Positions 1 to 7,726 of a stretch of 35,555 nucleotides of DNA are shown piece after piece. The stretch lies in the NCBI GenBank assembly GCA_017460765.1, contig JAFUAK010000153.1, positions 1-35,555 of the forward strand, in the 5' to 3' direction. Position numbers and translations under genes: made by a program. Source of the stretch: Prevotella sp. (GTDB lineage: Bacteria > Bacteroidota > Bacteroidia > Bacteroidales > Bacteroidaceae). Below the pieces are notes generated by a model. That model did no database searches. It was not told where the DNA came from and saw only the letters and a program-made list of their open reading frames with translations. Position 1 is the stretch's first letter, and each line of letters begins with the position of its first letter.

Positions 1-56
1 AAAAGTTTATGTTTAACTAAACAATATCGCCCACCTTGGGAATAAATGGCTTACTT

Positions 57-88
57 TTTGGTGATGTGAAAAAATAATCGTATCTTTG
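57..88 (+). promoter_or_regulatory. Bacteroidetes-type promoter for the HAD gene
   Basis: A TTTG -33 element (57-60), exactly 20 bp of spacer and TATCTTTG (81-88) match the sigma-ABfr consensus TTTG-N19-21-TAnnTTTG. It lies just upstream of the ATG at 106. Confidence 0.8.
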
Positions 89-105
89 CACAAAACTTAC
101 GAACG

Positions 106-753
106 ATGGATATCAGACTGATAATTTTCGACTTCGACGGGACGATAGGAGATACCCGCCGGAATGTGGTGGTAACGATGCAGCAGACCTTGGAGGAATT
201 GCATCTGCCTGAGCGCAGCGAGGAGGCTTGTGCCGCCACGATAGGAATTCCCTTGGAAGACTGCTTCCGCGAACTCCTGCCGGATGCCACTGAGGATGTC
301 ATCCTGGAATGCGCCGCCACCTATAGGCGCATCTTTGAGATTAACAAGGAGAGGATGCGGCCCCAGCCTTTTCCCCATGTGGCAGAGACGCTGAAAACGC
401 TGCATGAGCAGGGCATCCAAATGACTGTCGCCACCTCGCGCGGCCTGGAATCCGTAAAAGACCTGCTGACGGGGATGGGGCTCATCCAATACTTCGACTA
501 CCTCTTGGGAGCCGACAGCGTGACCAAGCACAAGCCTGACCCAGAGCCCGTGCTGCAGACACTCAGGGATTTGAACGCCGATGCCTCGCAAACCCTCGTT
601 GTCGGCGATATGCCCGTTGATATCCTGATGGGGGCCAGAGCGGGCTGCAAAACCTGCGGCGTCACTTACGGCAATGCCTCTCGCGAGGAACTCCAGGAGG
701 CTGGAGCCGACTTTATCATTGACGATTTCGCAAATATCTTGGCAATAGAGTGA
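106..753 (+). CDS. HAD-superfamily hydrolase, phosphoglycolate phosphatase-like
   Basis: This 215-residue cytoplasmic protein has all four HAD motifs. The nucleophile D9 and acid/base D11 sit in DFDGT, motif II is T110-S111 in TVATSRG, the motif III lysine is in TKHKP (about 141-143), and motif IV is GDMPVD (167-172). An alpha-helical cap lies between motifs I and II, as in Gph/beta-phosphoglucomutase-like members (subclass I). Such enzymes dephosphorylate small phosphorylated metabolites, and the true substrate cannot be read from sequence. The ATG at 106 follows a perfect promoter. The next gene starts one base after its stop, so the two are cotranscribed. I leave the symbol empty because Gph, PgmB and pyrophosphatase-like members look alike at this level. 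Confidence 0.9.
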   Translation: MDIRLIIFDFDGTIGDTRRNVVVTMQQTLEELHLPERSEEACAATIGIPLEDCFRELLPDATEDVILECAATYRRIFEINKERMRPQPFPHVAETLKTLHEQGIQMTVATSRGLESVKDLLTGMGLIQYFDYLLGADSVTKHKPDPEPVLQTLRDLNADASQTLVVGDMPVDILMGARAGCKTCGVTYGNASREELQEAGADFIIDDFANILAIE

Positions 754-754
754 A

Positions 755-991
755 ATGACAAAGAAAGACCGCCTATTGCTGGCCTCACTCCTATTGATTG
801 CTGCGCCCTCGCCCTTGAGAGCGCAGCAATACAAGCAACTGACGGACGTGCCGACTGTCTATATAGACGGCGAGAGCGACAAGATGCACTTCGGTCCGCT
901 CTGGGACATCGACCTGAGCGGCCGACGCATTCAGCAGCCGACGGAGAAGGGCATCTATATCCAGAACGGTCGCAAGATCATACGACGCTGA
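755..991 (+). CDS. Tiny secreted protein ending in a T9SS-like C-terminal tail
   Basis: This 78-residue protein has a signal peptide (about 1-23: KKDR, a hydrophobic run, then a cut near RAQ). A roughly 30-residue linker follows, then a C-terminus with LSGRRI, a Gly-Ile-Tyr-Ile turn and NGRKIIRR. The tail resembles the 'L.G..V..P.KG.YI.NG.K...' ends found on many secreted Prevotella proteins and related to type A sorting tails of the type IX secretion system. There is essentially no cargo between signal and tail. It starts one base after the HAD stop, which implies translational coupling. It could be a remnant of a larger secreted protein, but the intact start and signal peptide argue for a real small protein. 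Function unknown. Confidence 0.7.
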   Translation: MTKKDRLLLASLLLIAAPSPLRAQQYKQLTDVPTVYIDGESDKMHFGPLWDIDLSGRRIQQPTEKGIYIQNGRKIIRR

Positions 992-994
992 CGC

Positions 995-1028
995 AAAAAA
1001 ATCCCGCCCGGACATTAGCCGAGCGGGA
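995..1028 (-). terminator. Intrinsic terminator, minus strand
   Basis: A 10-bp stem with one mismatch (1002-1011 with 1019-1028) and a 7-base loop is followed, on the minus strand, by seven T (995-1001). It serves the minus-strand remnant at 1096-1647 and faces the convergent HAD unit. Confidence 0.7.
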
Positions 1029-1095
1029 CACACAAAGTATAAAAAAAAGCAGCCTCACAGCTGGTATTTGCTATACCTTTACATTTATTTGAAGG

Positions 1096-1647
1096 TTACT
1101 TCAGTTTATGCTTCTGCACAACAATATCACTAATCTGGAGATCAATACCTGCAGGTGCACCTCCTACCTCAAAGAACATTTTGGCTTCAGAGAATGAGCC
1201 ATTGGTCTTTTTCTTGTTGGGGAGTTGAACGATATTCTCTCCGGCTTCCAGTTCAAGATTATTAATATACAGCAGCGTATTGTCATCATCGGTCTCCTCG
1301 CAGAGTTTGAATGTGTAACGGCTCAGAGCCTTGCTGGCAACTATCTTAAAACTGATATCGTAGGTCTCACCCTCCTGAATGTCAAGGGGAGCATGAATTG
1401 AACTCTGTGCCATCCACTCAGAACCACCATTTTCTACAGTTGTAATGGTATAGACTCCGTCGGCATAAGAGAAACATGGATCAGCAGTCTGGCTCCAACT
1501 GCCGTCAGCCCACCAGAAATTCATCTCACCCTTAGAATTGAAACCCTTTCCAAGGTTATCCTCTGAATCAACAGCAACCCAAGTATGCTCAGGAGCGGGT
1601 TCCACATAGTCCTCTGCAATCGTAAATGACTGGGACAAAAAACGACA
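1096..1647 (-). pseudogene. 5'-truncated carbohydrate-binding-module protein (CBM4/9-like)
   Basis: The open frame encodes about 180 residues of a beta-rich module: WWADGSWSQ, ITTVENGGSEWMAQS, then a jelly-roll-like half ending in DLQISDIVVQKHKLK. The pattern resembles CBM4/9-type modules of Bacteroidales glycan-degrading or glycan-binding lipoproteins. No plausible start exists: the frame is closed by a stop at 1648-1650, the first usable codon is a TTG at 1638, and the first ATG is well inside the module. There is no signal peptide and no minus-strand TAnnTTTG box upstream; that DNA is instead the plus-strand promoter of the next gene. I infer the surviving 3' end of a larger secreted gene. 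A leaderless TTG-started gene is possible but unlikely. Confidence 0.55.
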
Positions 1648-1652
1648 CTAAA

Positions 1653-1684
1653 TTTGGTTGTTTTAAACATTTTGTGTACTTTTG
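1653..1684 (+). promoter_or_regulatory. Promoter of the DUF6377-type regulator
   Basis: TTTG (1653-1656), a 20-bp spacer and TACTTTTG (1677-1684) lie 24 bp upstream of the ATG at 1709. The promoter directly abuts the broken 5' end of the minus-strand remnant. Confidence 0.8.
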
Positions 1685-1708
1685 CAGACAATAACAAACC
1701 AATAAACG

Positions 1709-3367
1709 ATGAGAAAACTCATACTAACCACTATTACCATCGTCTTCACCCTCTGTAGCACTGCTGCCAACCAGGTGAATCTCGACTCACTTTACAAGGT
1801 GCTGGATGCCGCTATCGACTCCTCTGACATCTATGTCAAGCAGAAGGAAGACCGCATCGCCTCACTGAAAGACGATCTGCGCCGCAGCCGTACAGATCTT
1901 GACAGATACGACTATGCCGAGCGGATCTATTTGGAATACATTCCCTTCGATAACGACTCCGCCTTTGCCTACCAGTACCAGTGCATGGATTTGGCAGAGC
2001 GCATGGGACGTGAGGATCTGAAGCATAAGGCAGGTATCAGTCTGGCTTACCAGTTGGGCAACTCCGGCTTCTACAATGAGGCCCGCATCCATTATAGCAA
2101 GGTCAAGCCCAGCAGCCTGGAAGGTGCGATGCGCGAACAATACCTCATTGGGGAAAACAATCTCTACGGTGAGATGGCCTTTTATACGCATGATCCGAAA
2201 CTGAAGGCCGAGTTCTACGCCCGGCAGGATGCCATCCGGGACTCCATGCTGGCCATCATGGACTCCACTTCCCTCAACTGGCTCTTCCAAAAAACTATCG
2301 TCCTGAACTATACCAAAAAACTGGACGAAGCCCTGCGCTACAGCGACAAGTGGATGCAGGTGTGCAAGTCTGGCAGCCGCGACTACGCTACGATGGCCTT
2401 CTTCCGTTCAGAGATATTCAAGGGCTACGGCAATGTCGACATGCAGCGTTACTGGCTCATGCAGGCCGCCATCATCGATGTGCGTAATGCCATCATGGAT
2501 CAGGGAGCACTCTGGAGCCTCGCCAACTCGCTGATGCGCAACGAAGGTGATCTTGACCGTGCTCACAAGTACATCGACTTCTCATGGAGATGCATTTCAC
2601 GATTCAGCCCCCACATGCGCTCCTGGCAGATATCCCCCATTCTGACCAACATCAACGACGAGTATAAAGGCAGACTGGAAAGCATGAACACCCGCCTGCA
2701 ATGGACTGTTGGCATTATCAGTCTGCTAACGCTCCTTCTGGTCGGCCTGCTGGCCTACGTCTCCAAGAAGCGCAAGCAGTTGGCTATCGCCCGCGACGAA
2801 CTGGCCCAGTCGAACCAGCAGTTGTCGCAACTGAATGCCCAGTTGAAAAATACCAACGACGAACTGGCCATGTCGAATTTGCAACTCCATGACTCCAATC
2901 GTGTGAAGGACGAATATATCACCAAGTTCCTGCAGGTCTGCTCGGAGTATATCGACAAACTCGACAACTACCGCATCAAGATTAACCGTAAAGTCAAGGC
3001 CAACCAGTTTGATGACATTCGGAAAATGACCAGTTCGCAGCAGATGAAAGAAGATGAGGTAAAGGAACTCTTTGACAATTTCGATGCCGTGTTCCTTCAC
3101 CTGTTCCCCAACTTCGTCAGCGAGTTCAATGCCTTGCTGAAGCCTGAGGAACAAATCGCGCCACTCGAAGGAGATCATCTGACTACCGACCTCCGCATCT
3201 TCGCCCTTATCCGCCTGGGCATTGATGAGAGTTCTCGCATAGCCGACTTCCTACGCTACTCGCCCAACTCCATCTACAACTACCGTGCCCGCATCAAGAA
3301 TAAGGCCATCGGCGACCGCGAGGACTTCGAGCGCCGTGTCAAGGAGATCGGTATTGAAAAAATATAG
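1709..3367 (+). CDS. TPR / transmembrane / HTH regulator (DUF6377-like)
   Basis: This 552-residue protein has a cleavable signal peptide (about 1-20) and a helical TPR-like region (about 25-320) predicted to be periplasmic. One membrane helix (about 331-350) follows, then a Gln/Asn-rich coiled coil (about 352-400) and a cytoplasmic C-terminal domain. The last 60 residues (DLRIFALIRLGI...SRIADFLRYSPNSIYNYRARIKNKA) have the spacing of a LuxR-like helix-turn-helix. This layout matches the Bacteroidales DUF6377 family, regarded as membrane-anchored transcriptional regulators often found near carbohydrate-use genes. Here it has its own promoter and flanks a LruC lipoprotein, an aquaporin and a GH43 enzyme. 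Which genes it controls is not visible. A hairpin follows its stop. Confidence 0.85.
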   Translation: MRKLILTTITIVFTLCSTAANQVNLDSLYKVLDAAIDSSDIYVKQKEDRIASLKDDLRRSRTDLDRYDYAERIYLEYIPFDNDSAFAYQYQCMDLAERMGREDLKHKAGISLAYQLGNSGFYNEARIHYSKVKPSSLEGAMREQYLIGENNLYGEMAFYTHDPKLKAEFYARQDAIRDSMLAIMDSTSLNWLFQKTIVLNYTKKLDEALRYSDKWMQVCKSGSRDYATMAFFRSEIFKGYGNVDMQRYWLMQAAIIDVRNAIMDQGALWSLANSLMRNEGDLDRAHKYIDFSWRCISRFSPHMRSWQISPILTNINDEYKGRLESMNTRLQWTVGIISLLTLLLVGLLAYVSKKRKQLAIARDELAQSNQQLSQLNAQLKNTNDELAMSNLQLHDSNRVKDEYITKFLQVCSEYIDKLDNYRIKINRKVKANQFDDIRKMTSSQQMKEDEVKELFDNFDAVFLHLFPNFVSEFNALLKPEEQIAPLEGDHLTTDLRIFALIRLGIDESSRIADFLRYSPNSIYNYRARIKNKAIGDREDFERRVKEIGIEKI

Positions 3368-3372
3368 CCACA

Positions 3373-3402
3373 GAAAAGGGCGCCTGCTCACGCAGACGCC
3401 CT
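3373..3402 (-). terminator. Hairpin terminator, best on the minus strand
   Basis: An 11-bp stem with one mismatch (3377-3387 with 3392-3402) and a 4-base loop lies between two convergent genes. On the minus strand it is followed by a short T run (complement of 3374-3377). There is no T tract on the plus side, so it chiefly suits the lipoprotein gene at 3546-5105. Confidence 0.55.
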
Positions 3403-3545
3403 CCCCTACTACTAACTATTAACCTAAAAACGAACTCTAATTACTATCTTAGAAATGTATTTGATGACTAAACCTTAGAGTCCTCCTCTTGTATGAATCT
3501 AACAATTAAACTAACTAATATAACTAACTAAAACCAAATTCTACT

Positions 3546-5105
3546 TTACTTGGTAAACCATGACTCTGGCACGCTCTGGCGCTCGGGCATCCAAACCTGG
3601 AAGGGATCGACGGCGATGATCATTGGAGCCTCACCTGCCTTCGGGAACTTCACAGTCCACACACCCTCATTATCTTTCTGCTGAACATTCACGAACACGT
3701 TGTGCGTATTCATATTCCAGCCCGTTACATCAAACTTTGAGTTCGGATCACTCTGGAAGGTGCTCTGTCCACCCATTTCCGGCAACTCTGTCTCACCAAT
3801 CGTCAGCGTGAAGGGCAGCGTACCACCAAGGTGACGGATGACAGCCTCCTGACGGTGACCAGTTACGGTCTCAGAAGTCAGCACCTTATTCGTATAAGTC
3901 GGAGTGATGATATCAATGTCGGCCACGTCGATCACGATGTCGTTGAAGTCGAAGTCGTCAGTAGAACCAAGGTCTTCAACCATATAGCGGACCGTTGTAC
4001 GCTTCTCATAAGTGTCACCCTCTTTAATCTCAACGGGCTTGGGAACTTCCTTACCATAGACAAGGATCACCAGGTCGTTCATATCCCAGTCGGAACCGCG
4101 GAATTTATCCTTACCCTCATCGTCTTTCTCGTAACCGATATCATATTTCTCGACATTCGCATCCTCACAACCGATAATCATAACCTCATTGCCAGCGAGA
4201 TTGACAGGGACGGGGCAGCCATTCAAAGCAAGCATCTGACCCTGGACGGATGACAGTTTGTCGCCAGTGTTATTGCGGTGATTAGTAATGACGTCACCAT
4301 TACGGTCGTTACCGTCGGCAGTAATCTCCAGATAGAAGTACATATCGGCACCTACGCGGAAATTATGGAAAGTAATGGGGGTAGAACGGACAGCGGTAAC
4401 CTTATTTCTGCCAGACCAGTCGGGTGTCCAACGATCACTGCCGTCTGTGTTGTACAAACTGTTCCAGTGACCATAGCCCCAGTCAAACCACTGACCGTGC
4501 AGGTTGTGCCACTCATCGCTGTCAGCATCCTGAATCTGAATCGATCCCGTCTTGGTCTCGTTCTGTTCGGCACGCTCACCCTCGGCAGGCTCCGTACCAC
4601 CCAGACTTTCGAAATTTATCTTCTCGAAAATCGTATAGTCCACACCATCAACCACAACGTGGAGATTCCACATGGCTCCTGCCTGTCCCTGATAAATGGG
4701 AACAATGGTGAAATCGTTGCCTGGTACAGACATATAGAACGGGTTACCCAGATCGCGGTGATCTTCACCTTCCGTCAAACGATCATGCATCCAGTCGAGA
4801 GTCTCGTTATCTACATAATACCAGTCGCCTGTAGATACATTATCTTCACCGGCACGTGTACGTGCGTTACTTCTATTATCGGTGTTGCCAAAGGTCAGAT
4901 AGGGAGTCTTGCTGCTGAAATCCCAGTTCTGGTTCATATCTACATTAGGATACTTCTTCGCGAAGTTAGCCACATAGGATTCCTTGGCGTTCAGTTGCTT
5001 CTGTTCATTAATAGCACCGGCGTCATACAGGTCCGTGTTACTTGTGCAGGCCGTCATGGCGACTGCTGCGATGACCATCATCAGATTTCTTGCGTTCGTT
5101 TTCAT
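3546..5105 (-). CDS. LruC-domain (DUF4842) surface lipoprotein
   Basis: The 519-residue product begins with a lipoprotein signal: a hydrophobic stretch ending in the lipobox AMTAC, so Cys20 is the predicted lipidated residue. Two acidic DxDxND-type motifs, DWDMNDLVILVYG (about 336-348) and DDFDFNDIVIDV (about 380-391), are hallmarks of the LruC/DUF4842 family and look like Ca-binding loops. The rest is beta-rich. Family members are exported lipoproteins of Bacteroidetes and Leptospira with no established biochemical role. The ATG at 5105 has a TACCTTTG box about 70 bp upstream. It is a single-gene unit between two terminators. Confidence 0.85.
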   Translation of the reverse strand: MKTNARNLMMVIAAVAMTACTSNTDLYDAGAINEQKQLNAKESYVANFAKKYPNVDMNQNWDFSSKTPYLTFGNTDNRSNARTRAGEDNVSTGDWYYVDNETLDWMHDRLTEGEDHRDLGNPFYMSVPGNDFTIVPIYQGQAGAMWNLHVVVDGVDYTIFEKINFESLGGTEPAEGERAEQNETKTGSIQIQDADSDEWHNLHGQWFDWGYGHWNSLYNTDGSDRWTPDWSGRNKVTAVRSTPITFHNFRVGADMYFYLEITADGNDRNGDVITNHRNNTGDKLSSVQGQMLALNGCPVPVNLAGNEVMIIGCEDANVEKYDIGYEKDDEGKDKFRGSDWDMNDLVILVYGKEVPKPVEIKEGDTYEKRTTVRYMVEDLGSTDDFDFNDIVIDVADIDIITPTYTNKVLTSETVTGHRQEAVIRHLGGTLPFTLTIGETELPEMGGQSTFQSDPNSKFDVTGWNMNTHNVFVNVQQKDNEGVWTVKFPKAGEAPMIIAVDPFQVWMPERQSVPESWFTK

Positions 5106-5174
5106 TTTTAATATTGTTTTGAGTTAATGAATAATGTAATTTTTACCTAATCACGTTTTTGTCTTTCGACGGTG

Positions 5175-5206
5175 CAAAGGTACGACAGTTTTTCGCTCAA
5201 AACAAG
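5175..5206 (-). promoter_or_regulatory. Promoter of the LruC lipoprotein gene
   Basis: Read on the minus strand, TACCTTTG (5182 to 5175) lies 20 bp from a near-consensus CTTG (5206-5203). The untranslated leader would be about 65 nt, one of the longer ones in this window. Confidence 0.65.
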
Positions 5207-5277
5207 CCTATATTTATACTTATGTGGAAAAATATGGAGATTAAAAAAATACAAACATTTCAAAACCAAGCAGTTAC

Positions 5278-5309
5278 AAAAATCGCCCACATGGTTGAAT
5301 GTGGACGAT
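5278..5309 (-). terminator. Intrinsic terminator downstream of aqpZ
   Basis: An 11-bp stem with one G-T type pair (5282-5292 with 5299-5309) and a 6-base loop is followed on the minus strand by five T (complement of 5278-5282). It ends the GH43-aquaporin unit before the LruC promoter. Confidence 0.8.
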
Positions 5310-5352
5310 GTATAGAGGTGTAAAATCGACACAAAAGGCCGTTTTACAGCAA

Positions 5353-6030
5353 TTATTTCTCCTCTGGCTCGATCAGTTTCCAGATACCTGCAGCACAAGC
5401 GCCTCCTACGAAAGGACCCACGATGAAGATCCAGAGGTTAGCCAGTGCCGTACCACCCTGGAAGATAGCGGGAGCAATAGAACGGGCTGGATTCACACTG
5501 GTTCCTGTGTAGCGAATGCACACCAGATGAACAAGTACCAGTGACAGACCGATAGCCAGACCAGCGAAATTGTTGGTGGCACCGTTGGTCTTAGCCGTAG
5601 CACCCAGCACAACGAGTACGAACACGCAGGTGAAGATAATCTCAGCCAGCAATCCACCCAGCATGGAGACATTAGCCTGCAGGTCGTTGGCACCTGTTCC
5701 CTCAAGACCAGGCACATTTTCCGTCAGGATGTAAAGCAGAAGACTACCGATAAAGGCACCAATCACCTGGAACAGCATATACATACCACAATCCTTGGCA
5801 TTCATACGGCCGCTGAGGAAACAACCGAGGGTGATGGCGGGGTTGATATGGCAACCGCTGATACCACCAATCGTATAGGCCATAGCGACTACAGCCAGAC
5901 CAAAGGCCAACGCCGTACCCACCACAGCGGGAATATTATTTACGGGGTCACAACCCAGACTCACGGCTACGCCGCAGCCCATCAATACGAGCACCATCGT
6001 GCCCACCATTTCTGCTAAATACTTTTTCAT
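5353..6030 (-). CDS. aqpZ: Aquaporin Z-type water channel
   Basis: This 225-residue six-helix MIP-family inner-membrane protein has both NPA half-helices (N63-P64-A65 and N180-P181-A182). The four aromatic/arginine filter positions known from E. coli AqpZ are all present with the same relative spacing: F43, H168, T177 and R183. That combination is typical of a water-selective channel, whereas glycerol facilitators have a smaller residue at the His position and an enlarged pore. It follows the GH43 gene by 47 bp with no clear TAnnTTTG box of its own, so cotranscription is likely. The gap is filled with 7-bp repeats. The ATG is preceded by AAAGAGATT, a weak purine-rich ribosome-binding site. 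Confidence 0.92.
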   Translation of the reverse strand: MKKYLAEMVGTMVLVLMGCGVAVSLGCDPVNNIPAVVGTALAFGLAVVAMAYTIGGISGCHINPAITLGCFLSGRMNAKDCGMYMLFQVIGAFIGSLLLYILTENVPGLEGTGANDLQANVSMLGGLLAEIIFTCVFVLVVLGATAKTNGATNNFAGLAIGLSLVLVHLVCIRYTGTSVNPARSIAPAIFQGGTALANLWIFIVGPFVGGACAAGIWKLIEPEEK

Positions 6031-6035
6031 AATCT

Positions 6036-6077
6036 CTTTAGTTTTAAATGTTAATGTTTAATATTTAATGATTAATT
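6036..6077 (-). repeat. Imperfect 7-bp tandem repeat between GH43 and aqpZ
   Basis: On the minus strand the gap reads as successive heptamers of the form TAATCAT, TAAATAT, TAAACAT, TAACATT. The same period recurs in four other intergenic or gene-end sites of this window. Confidence 0.55.
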
Positions 6078-7640
6078 CTAATATTCTTGATAGTCGAAGT
6101 AGTCGAACAGCGCAAATGAGCGTCCGTAGGCCTCCGAGAAGTTATTTTCTACAGCATAGAGTCCGATAACGGCACCTGTGAAGCCACCTACCACCTCTGT
6201 ACTCAACAGAGGACTATCAAGTGTGGCCAGCGTCTTAAAAGTCTTGCCGTCCTCCGAATACTCAAACATGTAGAAATCACCGTTGCTTCTGATGCGCAGA
6301 TGAGCGGCAAATCCGTCAATTTCTGCCGTTGCCATCACACTCTCAACACTCTTCATGCGGCACTTCACCGCCACTTTTGTCTTTCCTGTCGATGGCAACA
6401 GGCAAATGGAGGCATAGCCGTCGTGTATCTGATAAACAGCCAGTCCTGCCTCATCATTGGGCAGTCCCTCCACAAAGTCCACAAAGGTCGTTGCCGTCAT
6501 GCCCGGACTCTCCTGACGACGTCCCAGGAATGTAGGACGGTCATTCTTTGTCAGCGACCCGCGCGAGCAAATCATCTGCAGCCAGTTGTCGTGATGGATG
6601 TATTTCGAAGAGTCGGGGTTCTGGATATACACCCATTCCGGCCCCAACGGCTGGTCAAACTCCGTACGGATGTGTCGCTTCTGCGACTGCTGGGCCACGC
6701 CGAGCGGTTTCAGGTTCATCAGCGTGTCAACAGGTTCCCCGCCATTGATGACAGGCCACTGCCCAGCCTTCCACTCGACGGGGGCCAGATAGGTCTCGCG
6801 ACCCAGATGATGGTAGTTGCCACCAAAGTTTCGGTAGGCCAGGAACACAATCCACCAGGAACCGTCGGGGGCTTGTACGAAGTCACCATGACCTGTGGCC
6901 TGAATTTGGCTCGACTGGCCTTTGATGTTACAATGCGTCAGGATTGGATTGTTTGGTGCTCCTACATAGGGGCCATAAATGTTCCGGCTGCGGGCAATGG
7001 TGAGGCGATGGGCAATCTCCGTACCACCCTCCGAGATCAGCAGGTAGTACCAGCCATCCTTTTTATAAATATGTGGACCCTCGGGATAGCGTCCGCCCGT
7101 ACCTTGCCACAATGCCTTGCTGGGTGTCAGTTGCTTGCCCGTCTTGGGATCTATCTCACAGAGTGTGATCGTATTGTCGGGGTTGCTCACCATATAGCAC
7201 TTCCCATTTTCAAACCATAGTGAGGGGTCGATACCCTGCTGCTCCAGCCAGAGGGGCTCGCTCCAAGGGCCTCGCGGGTCTGTGGCCGTCACCATGAAGT
7301 TGCCACCGTTGCCTACGTTCGTGGTAATCATGTAATACACACCATCATGGTAACGAATGGTGGGGGCATAGATACCAAGCCACGAAGAGGCACCCTTCAG
7401 AGGAAGTTGCGACTCACGGTCGAGCACATTCCCAATCAGTTCCCAGTTCACGAGGTCCTTTGAGTGATAGATGGGCACCCCTGGGAAGTACTGGAACGAA
7501 GAATTCACCAGGTAGAAGTCATCGCCCACTCTGCAGATACTGGGGTCAGGATGATAGCCCGGAATGATGGGATTATGATACTGTGCCGACGCGGTCAGCG
7601 AGAGCAAGGTCAGACAGGCAATGGCAAGAATCTTCCTCAT
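6078..7640 (-). CDS. Secreted glycoside hydrolase family 43 enzyme (xylosidase/arabinofuranosidase-like)
   Basis: The 520-residue protein has a signal peptide (MRKILAIACLTLLSLTASAQ) followed by the GH43 five-bladed propeller. The GH43 acid residues are visible: general base D32 (HPDPSI), pKa-modulating D138 (GIDPSLW) and general acid E187 (PEGPH). About 200 C-terminal residues form a concanavalin-like beta-sandwich (ETYLAPVEW..., then a long beta-rich tail), typical of xylosidase-type GH43 members. Substrate is probably xylo- or arabino-oligosaccharide, in the periplasm or at the surface. I chose the ATG at 7640 because the longer frame, opening at 7721, runs through the TATCTTTG promoter and because the signal peptide starts there. 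Subfamily assignment would need a tree. Confidence 0.9.
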   Translation of the reverse strand: MRKILAIACLTLLSLTASAQYHNPIIPGYHPDPSICRVGDDFYLVNSSFQYFPGVPIYHSKDLVNWELIGNVLDRESQLPLKGASSWLGIYAPTIRYHDGVYYMITTNVGNGGNFMVTATDPRGPWSEPLWLEQQGIDPSLWFENGKCYMVSNPDNTITLCEIDPKTGKQLTPSKALWQGTGGRYPEGPHIYKKDGWYYLLISEGGTEIAHRLTIARSRNIYGPYVGAPNNPILTHCNIKGQSSQIQATGHGDFVQAPDGSWWIVFLAYRNFGGNYHHLGRETYLAPVEWKAGQWPVINGGEPVDTLMNLKPLGVAQQSQKRHIRTEFDQPLGPEWVYIQNPDSSKYIHHDNWLQMICSRGSLTKNDRPTFLGRRQESPGMTATTFVDFVEGLPNDEAGLAVYQIHDGYASICLLPSTGKTKVAVKCRMKSVESVMATAEIDGFAAHLRIRSNGDFYMFEYSEDGKTFKTLATLDSPLLSTEVVGGFTGAVIGLYAVENNFSEAYGRSFALFDYFDYQEY

Positions 7641-7659
7641 AATTTCAGTTATTTGACTG

Positions 7660-7667
7660 CAAAGATA
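7660..7667 (-). promoter_or_regulatory. -7 box of the GH43 gene
   Basis: TATCTTTG on the minus strand lies 19 bp upstream of the ATG at 7640. No good -33 TTTG is seen at the usual distance, so an activator may be needed. It is divergent from the box at 7711-7718. Confidence 0.6.
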
Positions 7668-7710
7668 TGAAAAATATCTGAAACTCGATGCGCTTTCGGG
7701 GATTTTTTTG

Positions 7711-7718
7711 TAATTTTG
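7711..7718 (+). promoter_or_regulatory. -7 box of the PPDK_N-like gene
   Basis: TAATTTTG is followed only 8 bp later by the ATG at 7727, so the mRNA would have almost no leader. No clear -33 element is present. Confidence 0.6.
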
Positions 7719-7726
7719 CACCTGAT

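Noticed and set aside
97..834. Long minus-strand frame over the HAD gene
   Set aside because: It is the complement shadow of a gene with all HAD motifs, with no promoter or family match of its own.
5147..5398. 83-residue minus-strand frame between the LruC gene and aqpZ
   Set aside because: It overlaps the aqpZ 3' end, its terminator and the LruC promoter, and has no recognisable protein features.
7641..7721. Longer N-terminus for the GH43 protein
   Set aside because: The extension contains the gene's own -7 box, and the signal peptide begins at the ATG at 7640.
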